A DNA stretch of 64,000 nt, taken from the NCBI RefSeq assembly GCF_050409585.1, contig NZ_JBNUPE010000002.1, forward strand, positions 1-64,000, written 5' to 3'. This DNA is from Facklamia sp050409585. GTDB taxonomy: Bacteria > Bacillota > Bacilli > Lactobacillales > Aerococcaceae. The stretch's first letter is position 1; each line of letters begins with the position of its first letter. Under the pieces are notes generated by a model that saw only the letters and a list, made by a program, of their open reading frames with translations, made no database searches and was not told where the DNA came from. Shown here piece by piece: positions 46,713 through 56,699 of the stretch. The position numbers and the translations under genes are program-made.

Positions 46713-49127
46713 ATGATCGCTGAAGTTATCATTGATATACCTACTGCACAAGTCAATCATAGCTTTGATTACAAAGTAAGTGCTGAAATGCAAGCTTTAA
46801 TAAAAGTGGGTATGCGAGTGGAAGTTCCTTTTGGATATCGTAACCTAATGGCTTTTGTTGTTCATTTAAAAGATAATAGTGACTATCAAGGGGAATTAAA
46901 GGCGATTAGACGCTTGATTGATTACGAATCTTTTTTGAGTCAGGAACTAGTTGAACTTTCTCAAGTGTTTGCCGACCAACTTTATGCTTTTAGGATTTCA
47001 GTCCTACAAGCCATGTTGCCAAGTATTTTACGAGTCAAGTATCAAACGGTTGTTACAGTTAAACAGTCTGAAAAATTAGCTGAAGTGCTCGATTGTTCAC
47101 CTGCAAAGTTAAATCAGCTTGGTGTCACGCGCCAATGGTTGGAAGAAAGGTTGACAGCTAGTCAAATTCGTTCATTATTAGATGAAGAAATCATTCAATT
47201 ATCTTATCAGTTAATTGATAAAAAAACGCATAAGACCCTTAAGTATATCTTGCCTAATCGTTCACAGGCAGAATACCAAGACTTACTCGATCATTTAGAT
47301 AAACGCAGTCATAAACAAGGTCAAGTTTTATCAGTCCTCATCGACCATCAATGGACTCAAGCCATAGAGTTCGATCAATTAGCAAAGCTGGCTCAAGTTT
47401 CTAAGGCCACCCTTAATACCATGATTAAAAAGGGGTGGTTGACGCTGGAAGAAAGGGAAGTTTATCGGCCAGCTTATCAAGTAGATCAAGCACTTCCTTC
47501 CTCAGCCAAAGCCTTATTAGCACAGCAACAAACAGCATTTGAGACTATAAAAAATCACATGACAGCTGAAGAAGCCCAAACCTTTTTATTGCAAGGAGTC
47601 ACCGGATCAGGTAAAACCGAAGTTTATTTACAATTAATAGCTGAAGCCCTTAAAGCTGGTAAATCAGCGATTCTATTAGTGCCAGAGATTGCCTTAACAC
47701 CACAAATGGTAGACCAGGTGATTGGTCGCTTTGGCAAAGGCGTTGCCGTTTTGCATTCAGCTTTATCATTGACCGAAAAATATGATGAATGGCGCAGAAT
47801 CATTCGGCAAGAAGCGAAAGTGGTCGTCGGAGCGCGTTCTTCTATTTTTGCTCCGTTAAAAAATATCGGCATCATTATTATTGATGAAGAACATGAAACG
47901 ACCTATAAACAAGGAGACAATCCACGTTATCATGCAAGAGAAGTTGCTAAATGGCGATCAAAATACCATCAGTGTCCCTTAGTTTTAGGTTCAGCCACAC
48001 CTTCTTTAGAATCACGTGCTCGGGCTGAAGTTGGTAAGTATCAATTATTAAGAATGGACCAACGTGTTAATCAACAACCCTTACCACCCGTAACCATAGT
48101 GGATATGACTCAGCATTTATTGGATCAAGAAACACTGGAACTTTCTCAACTTTTAGAAGATAAAATTGCCGAAAAATTAGCGTCTAAAGAACAGGTTGTT
48201 TTGCTTTTAAATCGCAGAGGCTATGCCTCTTATGTCTTATGCCGTGAATGTGGTCATGTCATTCAATGCCCACATTGTGACATCTCTTTAACTTACCATA
48301 AGACTGGAGAAAAGCTTAAATGTCATTATTGTGATTACCAAGTAGGACTGCCAACCAATTGTCCTCAGTGTGGTTCTAAGCATTTGAGAAAACAAGGCAT
48401 TGGCACTCAAAAGGTAGCCGAAAGTTTAAAGCAACGCTTTCCTCAAACACCCATTATCCGTATGGATAATGACACCACTCGACGCAAGGGCGCTCACAAA
48501 AAATTATTAAAAGCATTTGCCAGTCAAGCAGGTTCAATCCTTTTAGGAACACAGATGATTGCTAAAGGTCTCGACTATGAACAGGTAACCCTGGTTGGTG
48601 TTATTAATGCAGACACTGGTTTGAACTTACCAGACTTTAGAGCTGCTGAAAAAACCTTTCAGTTGCTGACTCAAGTAGCCGGAAGAACAGGGCGAGGCAA
48701 GCTAAAAGGCGAAGTGGTCATTCAAACCTATAATCCTAACCATTATGTGATTCAGCTAGCCAAAAAACATGATTATGACAATTTTTTTTATTACGAAATG
48801 CGAAGACGCCATATGAGCCATTATCCTCCTTATTTTTATACAACATTAATTAAGGTGTCTTCTAAAAACCGAGGCAAGGCTCAAAAAATGATCTATCAAC
48901 TCAAGGATCAATTGATGGACAAAGTGAATACCCAATTAATGATATTAGGTCCCTCAACAGGAGGAATTGAAAGAATCAATGATTATTATCAATTCCATTT
49001 GCTCTTAAAATATAAAGAAGTAGACTTAGTTAAAGATCAGCTACAAACTATTCTTCTTGCTAGTCAAGAAAGCCAGGCCAAGGGAGTCTTTGTTCAAATA
49101 GACCATGAACCCCAGTATTTTATTTAG
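46713..49127 (+). CDS. priA: primosomal replication-restart helicase PriA
   Basis: An 804-residue 3'-5' helicase that reloads the replisome at stalled forks. DNA-binding N-terminus, Walker A LLQGVTGSGKTEVYLQLIAE near 289-308, DEEH box IIIIDEEHETTYKQGDNPRY near 388-407, and a zinc-binding insert with CRECGHVIQCPHCD, CHYCDYQ and CPQCGSKH (eight cysteines) near 504-555. AGGAGGTGAGCGA lies before the ATG. fmt follows after 14 bases. Confidence 0.96.
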   Translation: MIAEVIIDIPTAQVNHSFDYKVSAEMQALIKVGMRVEVPFGYRNLMAFVVHLKDNSDYQGELKAIRRLIDYESFLSQELVELSQVFADQLYAFRISVLQAMLPSILRVKYQTVVTVKQSEKLAEVLDCSPAKLNQLGVTRQWLEERLTASQIRSLLDEEIIQLSYQLIDKKTHKTLKYILPNRSQAEYQDLLDHLDKRSHKQGQVLSVLIDHQWTQAIEFDQLAKLAQVSKATLNTMIKKGWLTLEEREVYRPAYQVDQALPSSAKALLAQQQTAFETIKNHMTAEEAQTFLLQGVTGSGKTEVYLQLIAEALKAGKSAILLVPEIALTPQMVDQVIGRFGKGVAVLHSALSLTEKYDEWRRIIRQEAKVVVGARSSIFAPLKNIGIIIIDEEHETTYKQGDNPRYHAREVAKWRSKYHQCPLVLGSATPSLESRARAEVGKYQLLRMDQRVNQQPLPPVTIVDMTQHLLDQETLELSQLLEDKIAEKLASKEQVVLLLNRRGYASYVLCRECGHVIQCPHCDISLTYHKTGEKLKCHYCDYQVGLPTNCPQCGSKHLRKQGIGTQKVAESLKQRFPQTPIIRMDNDTTRRKGAHKKLLKAFASQAGSILLGTQMIAKGLDYEQVTLVGVINADTGLNLPDFRAAEKTFQLLTQVAGRTGRGKLKGEVVIQTYNPNHYVIQLAKKHDYDNFFYYEMRRRHMSHYPPYFYTTLIKVSSKNRGKAQKMIYQLKDQLMDKVNTQLMILGPSTGGIERINDYYQFHLLLKYKEVDLVKDQLQTILLASQESQAKGVFVQIDHEPQYFI

Positions 49128-49141
49128 AAAGAGGTTATTGA

Positions 49142-50122
49142 ATGAAAAAAATAATTTTTATGGGAACCCCTCCTTTTGCGGCAACCATTCTGAAAGGATT
49201 AATTCAACAAGTAGAGTATGAAGTGATTGCAGTAGTGACTCAACCAGATCGTCCAGTTGGTCGAAAACGTATTCTAACACTACCTCCAGTTAAAAAAACA
49301 GCTTTAGAAGCTAATATTCCAGTCTTTCAACCGGAAAAGTTAGCCGATTCAAAGGACTATCAGACTCTATTGAATACAGAAGCCGATTTAATCATAACGG
49401 CTGCTTACGGACAGAAAATACCACTTGCTTTATTAGAAGCACCCAGTCAAGGGTCTATTAATGTTCATGCTTCACTCTTACCTAAATATCGTGGAGGGGC
49501 TCCAATTCATTATGCAATTTGGCGGGGTGAAGAAGAGACGGGTGTAACAATTATGAAAATGACTGAAGAAATGGATGCTGGGGATATTCTCATTCAAACA
49601 GTTTTACCGATTTCTGAGAAGGATGATGTGGGCATACTGTTTGAAAAACTGGCTGTCGTTGGTAAAGAATTATTATTGAATTTCTTGCCGAAATTTTTTA
49701 ATGGGGAGTATGAAGCGACTCCACAAGAATATAGCCAAGTACTATATTCTCCAACCATCAAAAAGCATGAAGAGCAGTTAAATTGGTTGCAAAGTGCGCG
49801 TGTCATTGACCGTCATATACGCGCCTTTAGACCTTTTCCAACAACCTATACCCTACTAGATGGTCAAAGAGTAAAAATCTGGCAAGCTCAACCCTTAAAA
49901 GAACTGGATGATAACATTGAAAGAATATTAACAGAAGAAATTCCGGGCCAAATTGTTGCTGCTGATGAAGAACACTTCTATGTTCGATGTGGTCAAGATT
50001 CCTACTTAGCAGTTAGTGAATACCAACCCGCTGGAAAAAAAAGGATGATGGTTAAAGAATACTTAAAAGGGACACCGGCAGAAAGTTTAATTGGTAAGAT
50101 ATTCGACAGTGAAAAGGACTAA
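49142..50122 (+). CDS. fmt: methionyl-tRNA formyltransferase
   Basis: A 326-residue enzyme that formylates initiator Met-tRNA using 10-formyl-THF. Starts KKIIFMGTPPFAATILKGL; the catalytic SLLPKYRGGAPIHYAIWRGE with Asn-His-Asp context (INVHASLLPKYRGGAP near 106-121) and the C-terminal OB-like domain (RAFRPFPTTYT) are seen. It draws on the folate pool fed by the operon at 35.8-40 kb. Located between priA and rsmB as usual. Confidence 0.97.
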   Translation: MKKIIFMGTPPFAATILKGLIQQVEYEVIAVVTQPDRPVGRKRILTLPPVKKTALEANIPVFQPEKLADSKDYQTLLNTEADLIITAAYGQKIPLALLEAPSQGSINVHASLLPKYRGGAPIHYAIWRGEEETGVTIMKMTEEMDAGDILIQTVLPISEKDDVGILFEKLAVVGKELLLNFLPKFFNGEYEATPQEYSQVLYSPTIKKHEEQLNWLQSARVIDRHIRAFRPFPTTYTLLDGQRVKIWQAQPLKELDDNIERILTEEIPGQIVAADEEHFYVRCGQDSYLAVSEYQPAGKKRMMVKEYLKGTPAESLIGKIFDSEKD

Positions 50123-50128
50123 TAAATA

Positions 50129-51490
50129 ATGAAAATTAAACAAAGAAGCCAAACAAAATTGAAAAACAATCTCCGCTGGGACATGCTGAGATTGTTAGAT
50201 CAAATTGATAACCAAGACCAATATTCTAATATCGTGATAGATAATTATCTGGCTTCTAGTAATCGAAGCAGTCAAGATAAAAATTTAGTGGTTAAGGTGG
50301 TTTACGGTAGTGTCCAACGTCGCTTGACCTTGGATTTCTATTTACAGGATTTAGTAAAAGGTAAAATAGAAGATTGGGTACGCAGCCTATTGCGATTATC
50401 TATCTATCAAGCTGTTTATTTAGACCGCGTGCCTCAGCACGCTATTGTAAATGAAGCAGTCGAGATAGCCAAAGTAAACGGCCACCAAGGCATTGGAAAA
50501 TTAGTTAATGCTATTTTACGTAACTTTTTCCGCCAAGAGCCTCAGTCATTGACGGTAATCACAGAACCCTTGGAGAGACTATCGATTGAGCATTCCGTTC
50601 CGCTTTGGTTGGTCAAATACTTTGACCAGCACTTACCAGAACATCAGCTCAAAGCATTTCTTTCTAGTTTGAATCAAGTTCCTAATTTGAGTGCTAGAAT
50701 CAATGGTCCAACAGCCAAACGATCACATATCATGGACCAATTAAAAGAGCAAGGGTTGGCGGTTACTAGCAGTCAAGTTTCTCCTTTTGGTTTTCGAATC
50801 ACAGCAGGGGATGTCTTTAATAGTCAAGCTTATCAGGAAGGTTTGTTTACCATTCAGGATGAATCATCCATGCTGGTTGCACCTTTAGGTAAATTGACAG
50901 GTTCTGAAAATGTTTTGGATGCATGTGCAGCTCCAGGAGGAAAAGCTAGCCATATTGCTTCACTTCTAACTGACGGACACTTAACAGCTTTAGATATTTC
51001 TAAGCATAAGTTAAGTATCTTAAAAGATCATGCCGAGCGGTTAGGCTTAAGTCATAAGATAGATTCAATAGTAACCGATGCCTTGGACTTCCAACCACTT
51101 TCTCAAACTGCTTTTGATGTGATATACTTAGATGCACCCTGTTCGGGTATCGGTTTGATGCGTCGTAAACCTGAAATCAAATATCAGAAGTCGCCTGTCG
51201 CTATTCAAGAACTGGTTAAATTACAAAAGCAATTATTTAATCATATGCTTTCTTTGCTCAAGCCAGGTGGTCGCTTAGTCTATTCTACTTGCACCCTGAC
51301 TTATGAGGAAAATGAACAATTAATTGAAGAAATCTTAAAGGAAAATAGTGAGTGGCAAGTGGAGTCCATCCTAGCTGAAGAAGTTTTAACAGATAATGTA
51401 ATAACTTCCCAAGGCTTTCTTCGCATTTGGCCCCAACAGCATGGAACAGATGGCTTTTTTATCAGTCGTTTTCTTAAAAAAATAGATTGA
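50129..51490 (+). CDS. rsmB: 16S rRNA (cytosine-967-C5)-methyltransferase RsmB
   Basis: A 453-residue methyltransferase. The N-terminal NusB-like domain (residues about 10-145, with VYGSVQRRLTLDFYL and RVPQHAIVNEAVEIAK) is followed by the SAM domain: LDACAAPGGKASHIASLL near 264, YLDAPCSGIGLMRRKPEI near 332 and the catalytic cysteine region YSTCTLTYEENE near 386. It starts 7 bases after fmt and is coupled to stp, which begins 9 bases downstream. Confidence 0.94.
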   Translation: MKIKQRSQTKLKNNLRWDMLRLLDQIDNQDQYSNIVIDNYLASSNRSSQDKNLVVKVVYGSVQRRLTLDFYLQDLVKGKIEDWVRSLLRLSIYQAVYLDRVPQHAIVNEAVEIAKVNGHQGIGKLVNAILRNFFRQEPQSLTVITEPLERLSIEHSVPLWLVKYFDQHLPEHQLKAFLSSLNQVPNLSARINGPTAKRSHIMDQLKEQGLAVTSSQVSPFGFRITAGDVFNSQAYQEGLFTIQDESSMLVAPLGKLTGSENVLDACAAPGGKASHIASLLTDGHLTALDISKHKLSILKDHAERLGLSHKIDSIVTDALDFQPLSQTAFDVIYLDAPCSGIGLMRRKPEIKYQKSPVAIQELVKLQKQLFNHMLSLLKPGGRLVYSTCTLTYEENEQLIEEILKENSEWQVESILAEEVLTDNVITSQGFLRIWPQQHGTDGFFISRFLKKID

Positions 51491-51498
51491 GGTGAGTT

Positions 51499-52275
51499 AT
51501 GAAAATCACTATACATTCAAACATAGGGAGAAAGAGAAGTTCTAACCAAGATTATGCGGATTATTTTTATTCTCAAAACCAACAAATCCTTTTTATTCTA
51601 TGTGATGGCGTGGGAGGCAACTTGGCAGGAGATATTGCTAGTCAACAAACGACAGAGTTTGTTGGTCGGGCATTCGAAACAATTGATTACCCTATGACCA
51701 TCACCCAAGCGCATGCTTGGATGACCCAAATGACCAATCAAGTGAATACTTTCATTTTGAATCAAGCAGACCTTAATCCAGATTATGAAGGAATGGGAAC
51801 GACAATTGTACTTGCAACAATTGTCGAGCAGACCATTCTTATTTGTCATGTCGGTGATTCGCGGGCTTATGCATACGGAGCGGGCCAATTAAAGCAATTA
51901 ACCGAAGACCATTCTTTAGTCAATGAGTTAATTCGTACAGGTGAAATAACAGTAGAAGAGAGTATTGATCACCCACGTCGTAATGTGGTCACCCAATCCA
52001 TTGGAACACCAATGGTTTTAGAACCAGCTTTTTCAGAGATTTCTCTTGATAAAGTGGAACTTCTCTTGCTTTGCTCGGATGGTTTAAACGGCATGCTTAA
52101 AAATGAAGAAATTGAACAAATAATTAATAATCAAACAGATTTAGACCGCTTAGGTGATGAACTAGTCGCAGCGGCTAATAATGCTGGGGGTCTCGATAAT
52201 ATTACTATTATTCTAGCCAGCGATTTTAATTTGGAGGACGAAGGAGGTGACATTATTCATGGAAATAGGGGATAA
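51499..52275 (+). CDS. stp: PP2C-type serine/threonine phosphatase (Stp/PrpC)
   Basis: A 258-residue phosphatase that reverses PrkC phosphorylation. Metal-binding Asp motifs are seen: NIGRKRSSNQDYADYF near residues 8-23, LCDGVGGNLAGDIAS near 37-51, GMGTTIVLATI, CHVGDSRAYAYG near 121-132, TEDHSLV, LCSDGLNG near 196-203 and GGLDNITIIL near the end. The gene overlaps prkC by 17 bases, the standard phosphatase-kinase pair of Firmicutes. Confidence 0.95.
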   Translation: MKITIHSNIGRKRSSNQDYADYFYSQNQQILFILCDGVGGNLAGDIASQQTTEFVGRAFETIDYPMTITQAHAWMTQMTNQVNTFILNQADLNPDYEGMGTTIVLATIVEQTILICHVGDSRAYAYGAGQLKQLTEDHSLVNELIRTGEITVEESIDHPRRNVVTQSIGTPMVLEPAFSEISLDKVELLLLCSDGLNGMLKNEEIEQIINNQTDLDRLGDELVAAANNAGGLDNITIILASDFNLEDEGGDIIHGNRG

Positions 52276-54238
52276 ACTATCCGATCGTTATGTCCTAACT
52301 TCTGTCATTGGTCAAGGCGGCATGGCAAATGTCTTTTTAGCTCATGATTTAATTTTGGATCGAGACGTAGCTGTGAAGGTGTTACGCTATGACTTCCAGG
52401 ATAATCAAGATGCGATTCGTCGTTTCCAAAGAGAAGCCATTTCAGCCAGTCAACTTCTACATCCCAATATTGTAGAAGTTTATGATGTCGATGAACATGA
52501 AAAACAGCAATATATTGTGATGGAATATGTAAAAGGTCAAGACCTTAAAACTTTTATCAAAAAGAATGCACCTGTCCCGCTAGAACTAGTTGTTTCCATT
52601 ATGGGACAAATTGTAGCGGCTATCGATGTGGCCCACAAAAATCGTATTATTCACCGCGATATAAAACCACAAAACATTTTAATTACTGCAAATAATGTGG
52701 TTAAGATTACGGACTTTGGTATTGCTGTGGCTTTATCAGATACTTCGATTACTCAAACCAACACCTTGCTAGGCTCAGTTCATTACCTATCGCCCGAGCA
52801 AGCCAAGGGCAATAGTGCAACCACTAAATCAGATATTTATGCCATGGGTGTAGTTTTATATGAGCTAATCACGGGTTCTGTCCCACATGATGGTGAATCC
52901 GCAGTTTCGATTGCACTTAAACATTTTCAAGAACCCTTTCCAACTATTCGAGAGCGCTTAGAATATGTTCCTCAAAGCTTAGAGAATGTCGTCTTAAAAG
53001 CGACGGCTAAGCAAGCGAAGGATCGTTATCGTACGGCTCAAGAGATGTTTAACGACTTATCTTCTTCTCTTAGTGTCGGACGTATTGATGAAAAACCCTT
53101 TATTCCTAGCAGTCAGTTGGATGAATCAGAACAATTTAAATCCATTCAGCCCATTCCAGCCGCTGATCGTGTGTTGACGGAAACAATCGAAGGGCCTGAG
53201 CCTTTAAATGAAGAGGAGTTTCCAACTTTTGATTTACCAGATAAAAAAACTAGCCATTTAGGGTCCAAGATTTTTAAAATTCTCTTCTTTGCTACGATAT
53301 TGTCCTTACTATCTTTAGCTGTCTTTTTCGCCTATCGCTTATTCGTTGCCAGTGTAATCGTTCCTGAATTGGCTGGCCTAGACCAAAAACAAGCCATTGA
53401 ATTACTAGAAGAGAATGATTTAATGCTAGGCGAAAGTACTGTTGTTTGGGATGATCTTATTCCGCGCGGCCAAATTATTGAAAGTGATCCCCAATCAGGG
53501 GACCGCATAAATCGTGGCTCTAAAGTTAATTTAACCTTCTCTGACGGCAAGCCGAGAGTCAAAATCGGTGATTACCTCAATCAAAACTATGAGCCGGTCC
53601 GTCGTAAACTAATTGATGCAGGTTTTATAGTTGACTTAAGGTATTTAGCAGCTAGTCAGTCAGAAGCAGGTAAAATTTTAGAACAGAGTATTGCACCGGG
53701 TACGGAAGTCGTTCCTGGTGAAAGTTCAATTATTTTAGTAATCGGATCCTATTCTGAGCAAACGACCATGCAAGATTTTACTAATTTATCAATTGATATG
53801 GTCTATAAGTTTGCAGACACTTATGGTCTCTATGTAGAAGAAGCTTATCAATATCATGATTATCTACCTGAAGGGATTGTCATTGATCAAGACCCACTTT
53901 CAGGCTCACCCATTGCTCAAGGAGACACCATTAAGGTGACGGTTTCTCAAGGTGAAGAAAAAGCAGAAGTGTCGACTGCCACAGAAACGGTATACCTTGA
54001 TTATGTCCCTAAGTATGCTGAAAATGACTACGAACAAAGCAAGCCATTACCGAATAAAATCCAAGTTTTTATAGGAGATGACCGTAATAATATCACTCAA
54101 GTTGCGCGTGAAATTGAAATCACCGAATCGCGTGAAATTCAAATCGTCCTCTATATTCCCGAAGGAGGATCCGGACAGTACCGTGTCTTAAGAGACGGCG
54201 AAATTGTCGCACAGTCCTCAGCCGTTTATCCTAATTAA
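52259..54238 (+). CDS. prkC: PASTA-domain serine/threonine protein kinase (PrkC/StkP/PknB)
   Basis: A 659-residue membrane kinase. Cytoplasmic kinase domain at about 8-270: Gly loop IGQGGMANVFLA, Lys in VAVKVLRY, catalytic loop IIHRDIKPQNILI, ITDFGIAVAL and HYLSPEQAKG. One membrane helix near 339-361, then three extracellular PASTA repeats (VIVPELAGLDQKQAIELLEE onward; about 365-570) and a C-terminal Thr/Tyr-rich domain. PASTA repeats sense peptidoglycan fragments, linking wall state to growth. ATG 52259 has the ideal GAAGGAGGTGA 10 bases upstream; the in-frame GTG at 52247 lies inside it. Confidence 0.96.
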   Translation: MEIGDKLSDRYVLTSVIGQGGMANVFLAHDLILDRDVAVKVLRYDFQDNQDAIRRFQREAISASQLLHPNIVEVYDVDEHEKQQYIVMEYVKGQDLKTFIKKNAPVPLELVVSIMGQIVAAIDVAHKNRIIHRDIKPQNILITANNVVKITDFGIAVALSDTSITQTNTLLGSVHYLSPEQAKGNSATTKSDIYAMGVVLYELITGSVPHDGESAVSIALKHFQEPFPTIRERLEYVPQSLENVVLKATAKQAKDRYRTAQEMFNDLSSSLSVGRIDEKPFIPSSQLDESEQFKSIQPIPAADRVLTETIEGPEPLNEEEFPTFDLPDKKTSHLGSKIFKILFFATILSLLSLAVFFAYRLFVASVIVPELAGLDQKQAIELLEENDLMLGESTVVWDDLIPRGQIIESDPQSGDRINRGSKVNLTFSDGKPRVKIGDYLNQNYEPVRRKLIDAGFIVDLRYLAASQSEAGKILEQSIAPGTEVVPGESSIILVIGSYSEQTTMQDFTNLSIDMVYKFADTYGLYVEEAYQYHDYLPEGIVIDQDPLSGSPIAQGDTIKVTVSQGEEKAEVSTATETVYLDYVPKYAENDYEQSKPLPNKIQVFIGDDRNNITQVAREIEITESREIQIVLYIPEGGSGQYRVLRDGEIVAQSSAVYPN

Positions 54239-54248
54239 GAATTTGAAG

Positions 54249-54285
54249 AGTTAAGAGCAGCATTACTGACTCTTAACTTTTTTTC
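54249..54285 (+). terminator. terminator after prkC
   Basis: AGTTAAGAG pairs with CTCTTAACT around a 12-base loop, followed by TTTTTTT. Confidence 0.85.
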
Positions 54286-54316
54286 TGAATAAATACTGAC
54301 CAAAGGAGGAAATTAT

Positions 54317-55237
54317 TTGAAACAGCTTATTACCTCACATGAAGGGATCATCTATCAAGCAGTTAGTGGCTTCTATTATGTATGGTCGCAAGGAGAATCT
54401 TTTGTAACAAAAGCAAGAGGTAACTTTCGTCACTTGAAGACCAATCCCTTAGTGGGAGATCGCGTACGATTTGTCATGGATCAACAAGATGAAAGTCAAG
54501 TGGGCAGATTAGAAGAGATCTTCGAACGAGATAACTTTTTGATTCGACCGGCTGTTGCTAATGTCGACTATGCTCTCATTGTCATGTCCTTAGTTGAACC
54601 TGAGTTTTCCTATAATTTATTAGATTATTTCCTTGTTTCGATGGAGTCTCATCGCATCCAACCCATTATTATCTTGAGTAAATATGACCTTTTAATCGAG
54701 CATCAGGGACGGGATGCAGCCAATGACTTAGTAGCAGAAATCAGAGCAATCTATGAAGTAATTGGTTATGATGTTTTTCTCTTTGACCAATCCAATGAAA
54801 AGATGCAAGCTATTCAAACCATTTTCCAACAAGGAATATATGTAATGACCGGTCAATCGGGAGTGGGAAAATCGACCCTTTTAAACAAACTGCTACCTCA
54901 AGCTGAAATTAAGACCAACCAGATATCCAGCCATTTAAACCGCGGTAAGCATACCACTCGAGAAGTTACTCTTTATCGTTTTGGTCAAGGACTCTTAGCC
55001 GATACACCCGGTTTTTCAGCTATTGATTTCGACCATTTAGAAAAAGAAGAACTGGCCGCTTGTTTCCCAGAAATTCACCAAGCAGGTGCAAAGTGTCGGT
55101 TTAGATCTTGTATCCATAAGAACGAACCTAATTGCCAAGTGAAAGAGTTGGTGGCAAGTAGCATAATAAGTAACAGCCGTTATCAAAATTATTTGCAGAT
55201 TTTAGAAAAAATTGAAAACAAAAAAATTTATTATTAA
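54317..55237 (+). CDS. rsgA: ribosome small-subunit-dependent GTPase RsgA
   Basis: A 306-residue circularly permuted GTPase that assists 30S maturation. OB fold, then G4 SKYD near residues 120-123, Walker A MTGQSGVGKSTLLNKLLP near 178-195, G3 LLADTPGFSAID near 232-243, and a C-terminal zinc site with CFPEIHQAGAKCRFRSCIHK. The TTG start has AAAGGAGGAAATTA upstream. Next to rpe and thiN as in many Firmicutes. Confidence 0.96.
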   Translation: MKQLITSHEGIIYQAVSGFYYVWSQGESFVTKARGNFRHLKTNPLVGDRVRFVMDQQDESQVGRLEEIFERDNFLIRPAVANVDYALIVMSLVEPEFSYNLLDYFLVSMESHRIQPIIILSKYDLLIEHQGRDAANDLVAEIRAIYEVIGYDVFLFDQSNEKMQAIQTIFQQGIYVMTGQSGVGKSTLLNKLLPQAEIKTNQISSHLNRGKHTTREVTLYRFGQGLLADTPGFSAIDFDHLEKEELAACFPEIHQAGAKCRFRSCIHKNEPNCQVKELVASSIISNSRYQNYLQILEKIENKKIYY

Positions 55238-55249
55238 AGGAGAATAGTC

Positions 55250-55894
55250 ATGAAAATTGCACCTTCAATGTTGAGCGCTGATTTTAATCACTTGTTAGAA
55301 GATATCCAGACCATTGAAAAGGGTGGAGCAGATTATCTACATATTGATATTATGGATGGCAGCTTTGTACCGAATATTTCATTTGGTCCCATGATTTTTA
55401 AAGGATTAAGATCTCATAGCCATATGGTTTTTGATTGTCACATGATGGTGGATCAACCGGAGCGGTATTTGGAAATGGTTGCTGATGCGGGAGCGGATAT
55501 TATCACCGTGCATGTGGAAGCGACCCAACATATTCATTCAGCCTTACAAAAGATAAAAGCCTTAGGAAAAAAAGCGGGAGTGGCTATTAATCCAGGAACT
55601 CCAGTCGAAGCGGTTTATCCTTTATTGGAATTAGCGGATTTAGTCTTGGTGATGACTGTTAATCCAGGCTTTGGTGGTCAGGCTTTTATTGAATCAACCA
55701 TGAAGAAGGTAGAAAAACTAGCCAAATTACGTCAAGAAAATGATCATTATCACTATGAGATTGAAGTAGACGGTGGGGTCAATGATCAAACAGCTAAAAG
55801 TTGTATAGCAGCTGGTGCAGATGTTTTAGTAGCTGGTTCCTACATCTTTAAGCAAATGGATCTGGCTGCAGCTATCGCTTCCTTAAGACCCTAA
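55250..55894 (+). CDS. rpe: ribulose-phosphate 3-epimerase
   Basis: A 214-residue TIM-barrel enzyme interconverting ribulose 5-phosphate and xylulose 5-phosphate. KIAPSMLSADFNHL at the N-terminus, HIDIMDGSFVPNISFGP near residues 34-50, VFDCHMMVDQPERYL, VMTVNPGFGGQAFI near 136-149, EVDGGVNDQTA and ADVLVAGSYIF are all present. AAAGGAGAATAGTC lies before the ATG, 12 bases after rsgA. Confidence 0.97.
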   Translation: MKIAPSMLSADFNHLLEDIQTIEKGGADYLHIDIMDGSFVPNISFGPMIFKGLRSHSHMVFDCHMMVDQPERYLEMVADAGADIITVHVEATQHIHSALQKIKALGKKAGVAINPGTPVEAVYPLLELADLVLVMTVNPGFGGQAFIESTMKKVEKLAKLRQENDHYHYEIEVDGGVNDQTAKSCIAAGADVLVAGSYIFKQMDLAAAIASLRP

Positions 55895-55905
55895 GGCCAA
55901 TTAGT

Positions 55906-56568
55906 ATGGTGGATAAGATTATTATCTGTGCTGGGGCTCCTAATCCAGCCCTCAGCCATTTGTCTGAGGTGACAGATCAGACTTATCTCATTGGAGTTGA
56001 CGAAGGGGCCCTCCAATTGGTGAAGGCAGGCTACCGATTGAACGTTGCAATTGGAGACTTTGACTCGGTCACTCCCACCCAATTTAGTAAGATTGAAGCG
56101 GCTAGTCAAGAGGTTTTAAAATATCCAGCTGCCAAAGATGATACCGATATGGAGTTGGGCCTTGAATTCGCTCTTAAACAAGACAGTCGATGTCCGGTGG
56201 AAGTATATGGCGCAATAGGTAATGGAGAGGGACGTTTAGATCATTTAATTGCTAACCTTTGGCTCGTCTTTCAAGAACGCTATTTTGCAATTATCCCCCG
56301 TTTAAGCTTTATTGAAAAAGATCAAGTGGTGCGATTTTTTAAACCAGGCAATTATTTTCTACAAGACTTGAACAATTGCCGCTACTTATCCATTATTTCA
56401 ATGACGGCTGTTAAGCAGCTGCAGATTAAGCAGGCCAAATATGAACTAGGTCTAACAGATTATGCTTTTCCTCGAGCCTTGGTGTCTAATGAGTATGTCG
56501 ATCAGCATAAAGTAAATCTTTCTTTTACTGAAGGTCTCTTGATGGTTATTTGGGAAAAAGGAAAATAA
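55906..56568 (+). CDS. thiN: thiamine pyrophosphokinase
   Basis: A 220-residue enzyme converting thiamine to thiamine diphosphate. LIGVDEGALQLVKAGYRLNVAIGDFDSV near residues 27-54 carries the substrate loop and metal-binding Asp residues; AKDDTDMELGLEFAL near 75-89 and GAIGNGEGRLDHLIANLWLV near 104-123 are family signatures. It complements the ThiT-like importer at 44.6 kb, together giving a salvage route. Follows rpe by 11 bases. Confidence 0.93.
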   Translation: MVDKIIICAGAPNPALSHLSEVTDQTYLIGVDEGALQLVKAGYRLNVAIGDFDSVTPTQFSKIEAASQEVLKYPAAKDDTDMELGLEFALKQDSRCPVEVYGAIGNGEGRLDHLIANLWLVFQERYFAIIPRLSFIEKDQVVRFFKPGNYFLQDLNNCRYLSIISMTAVKQLQIKQAKYELGLTDYAFPRALVSNEYVDQHKVNLSFTEGLLMVIWEKGK

Positions 56569-56699
56569 AGGCTTGAGTTTAAAAATAGAAGATAGGGATA
56601 TAAAATTGAAGCACTTTCATTATTGTGTTAAAATTTGCTTAATAAATGATATTCGAAGTTTATTTAATCAAGTTTTTATTAGGAAAGGAAGTTGATGGG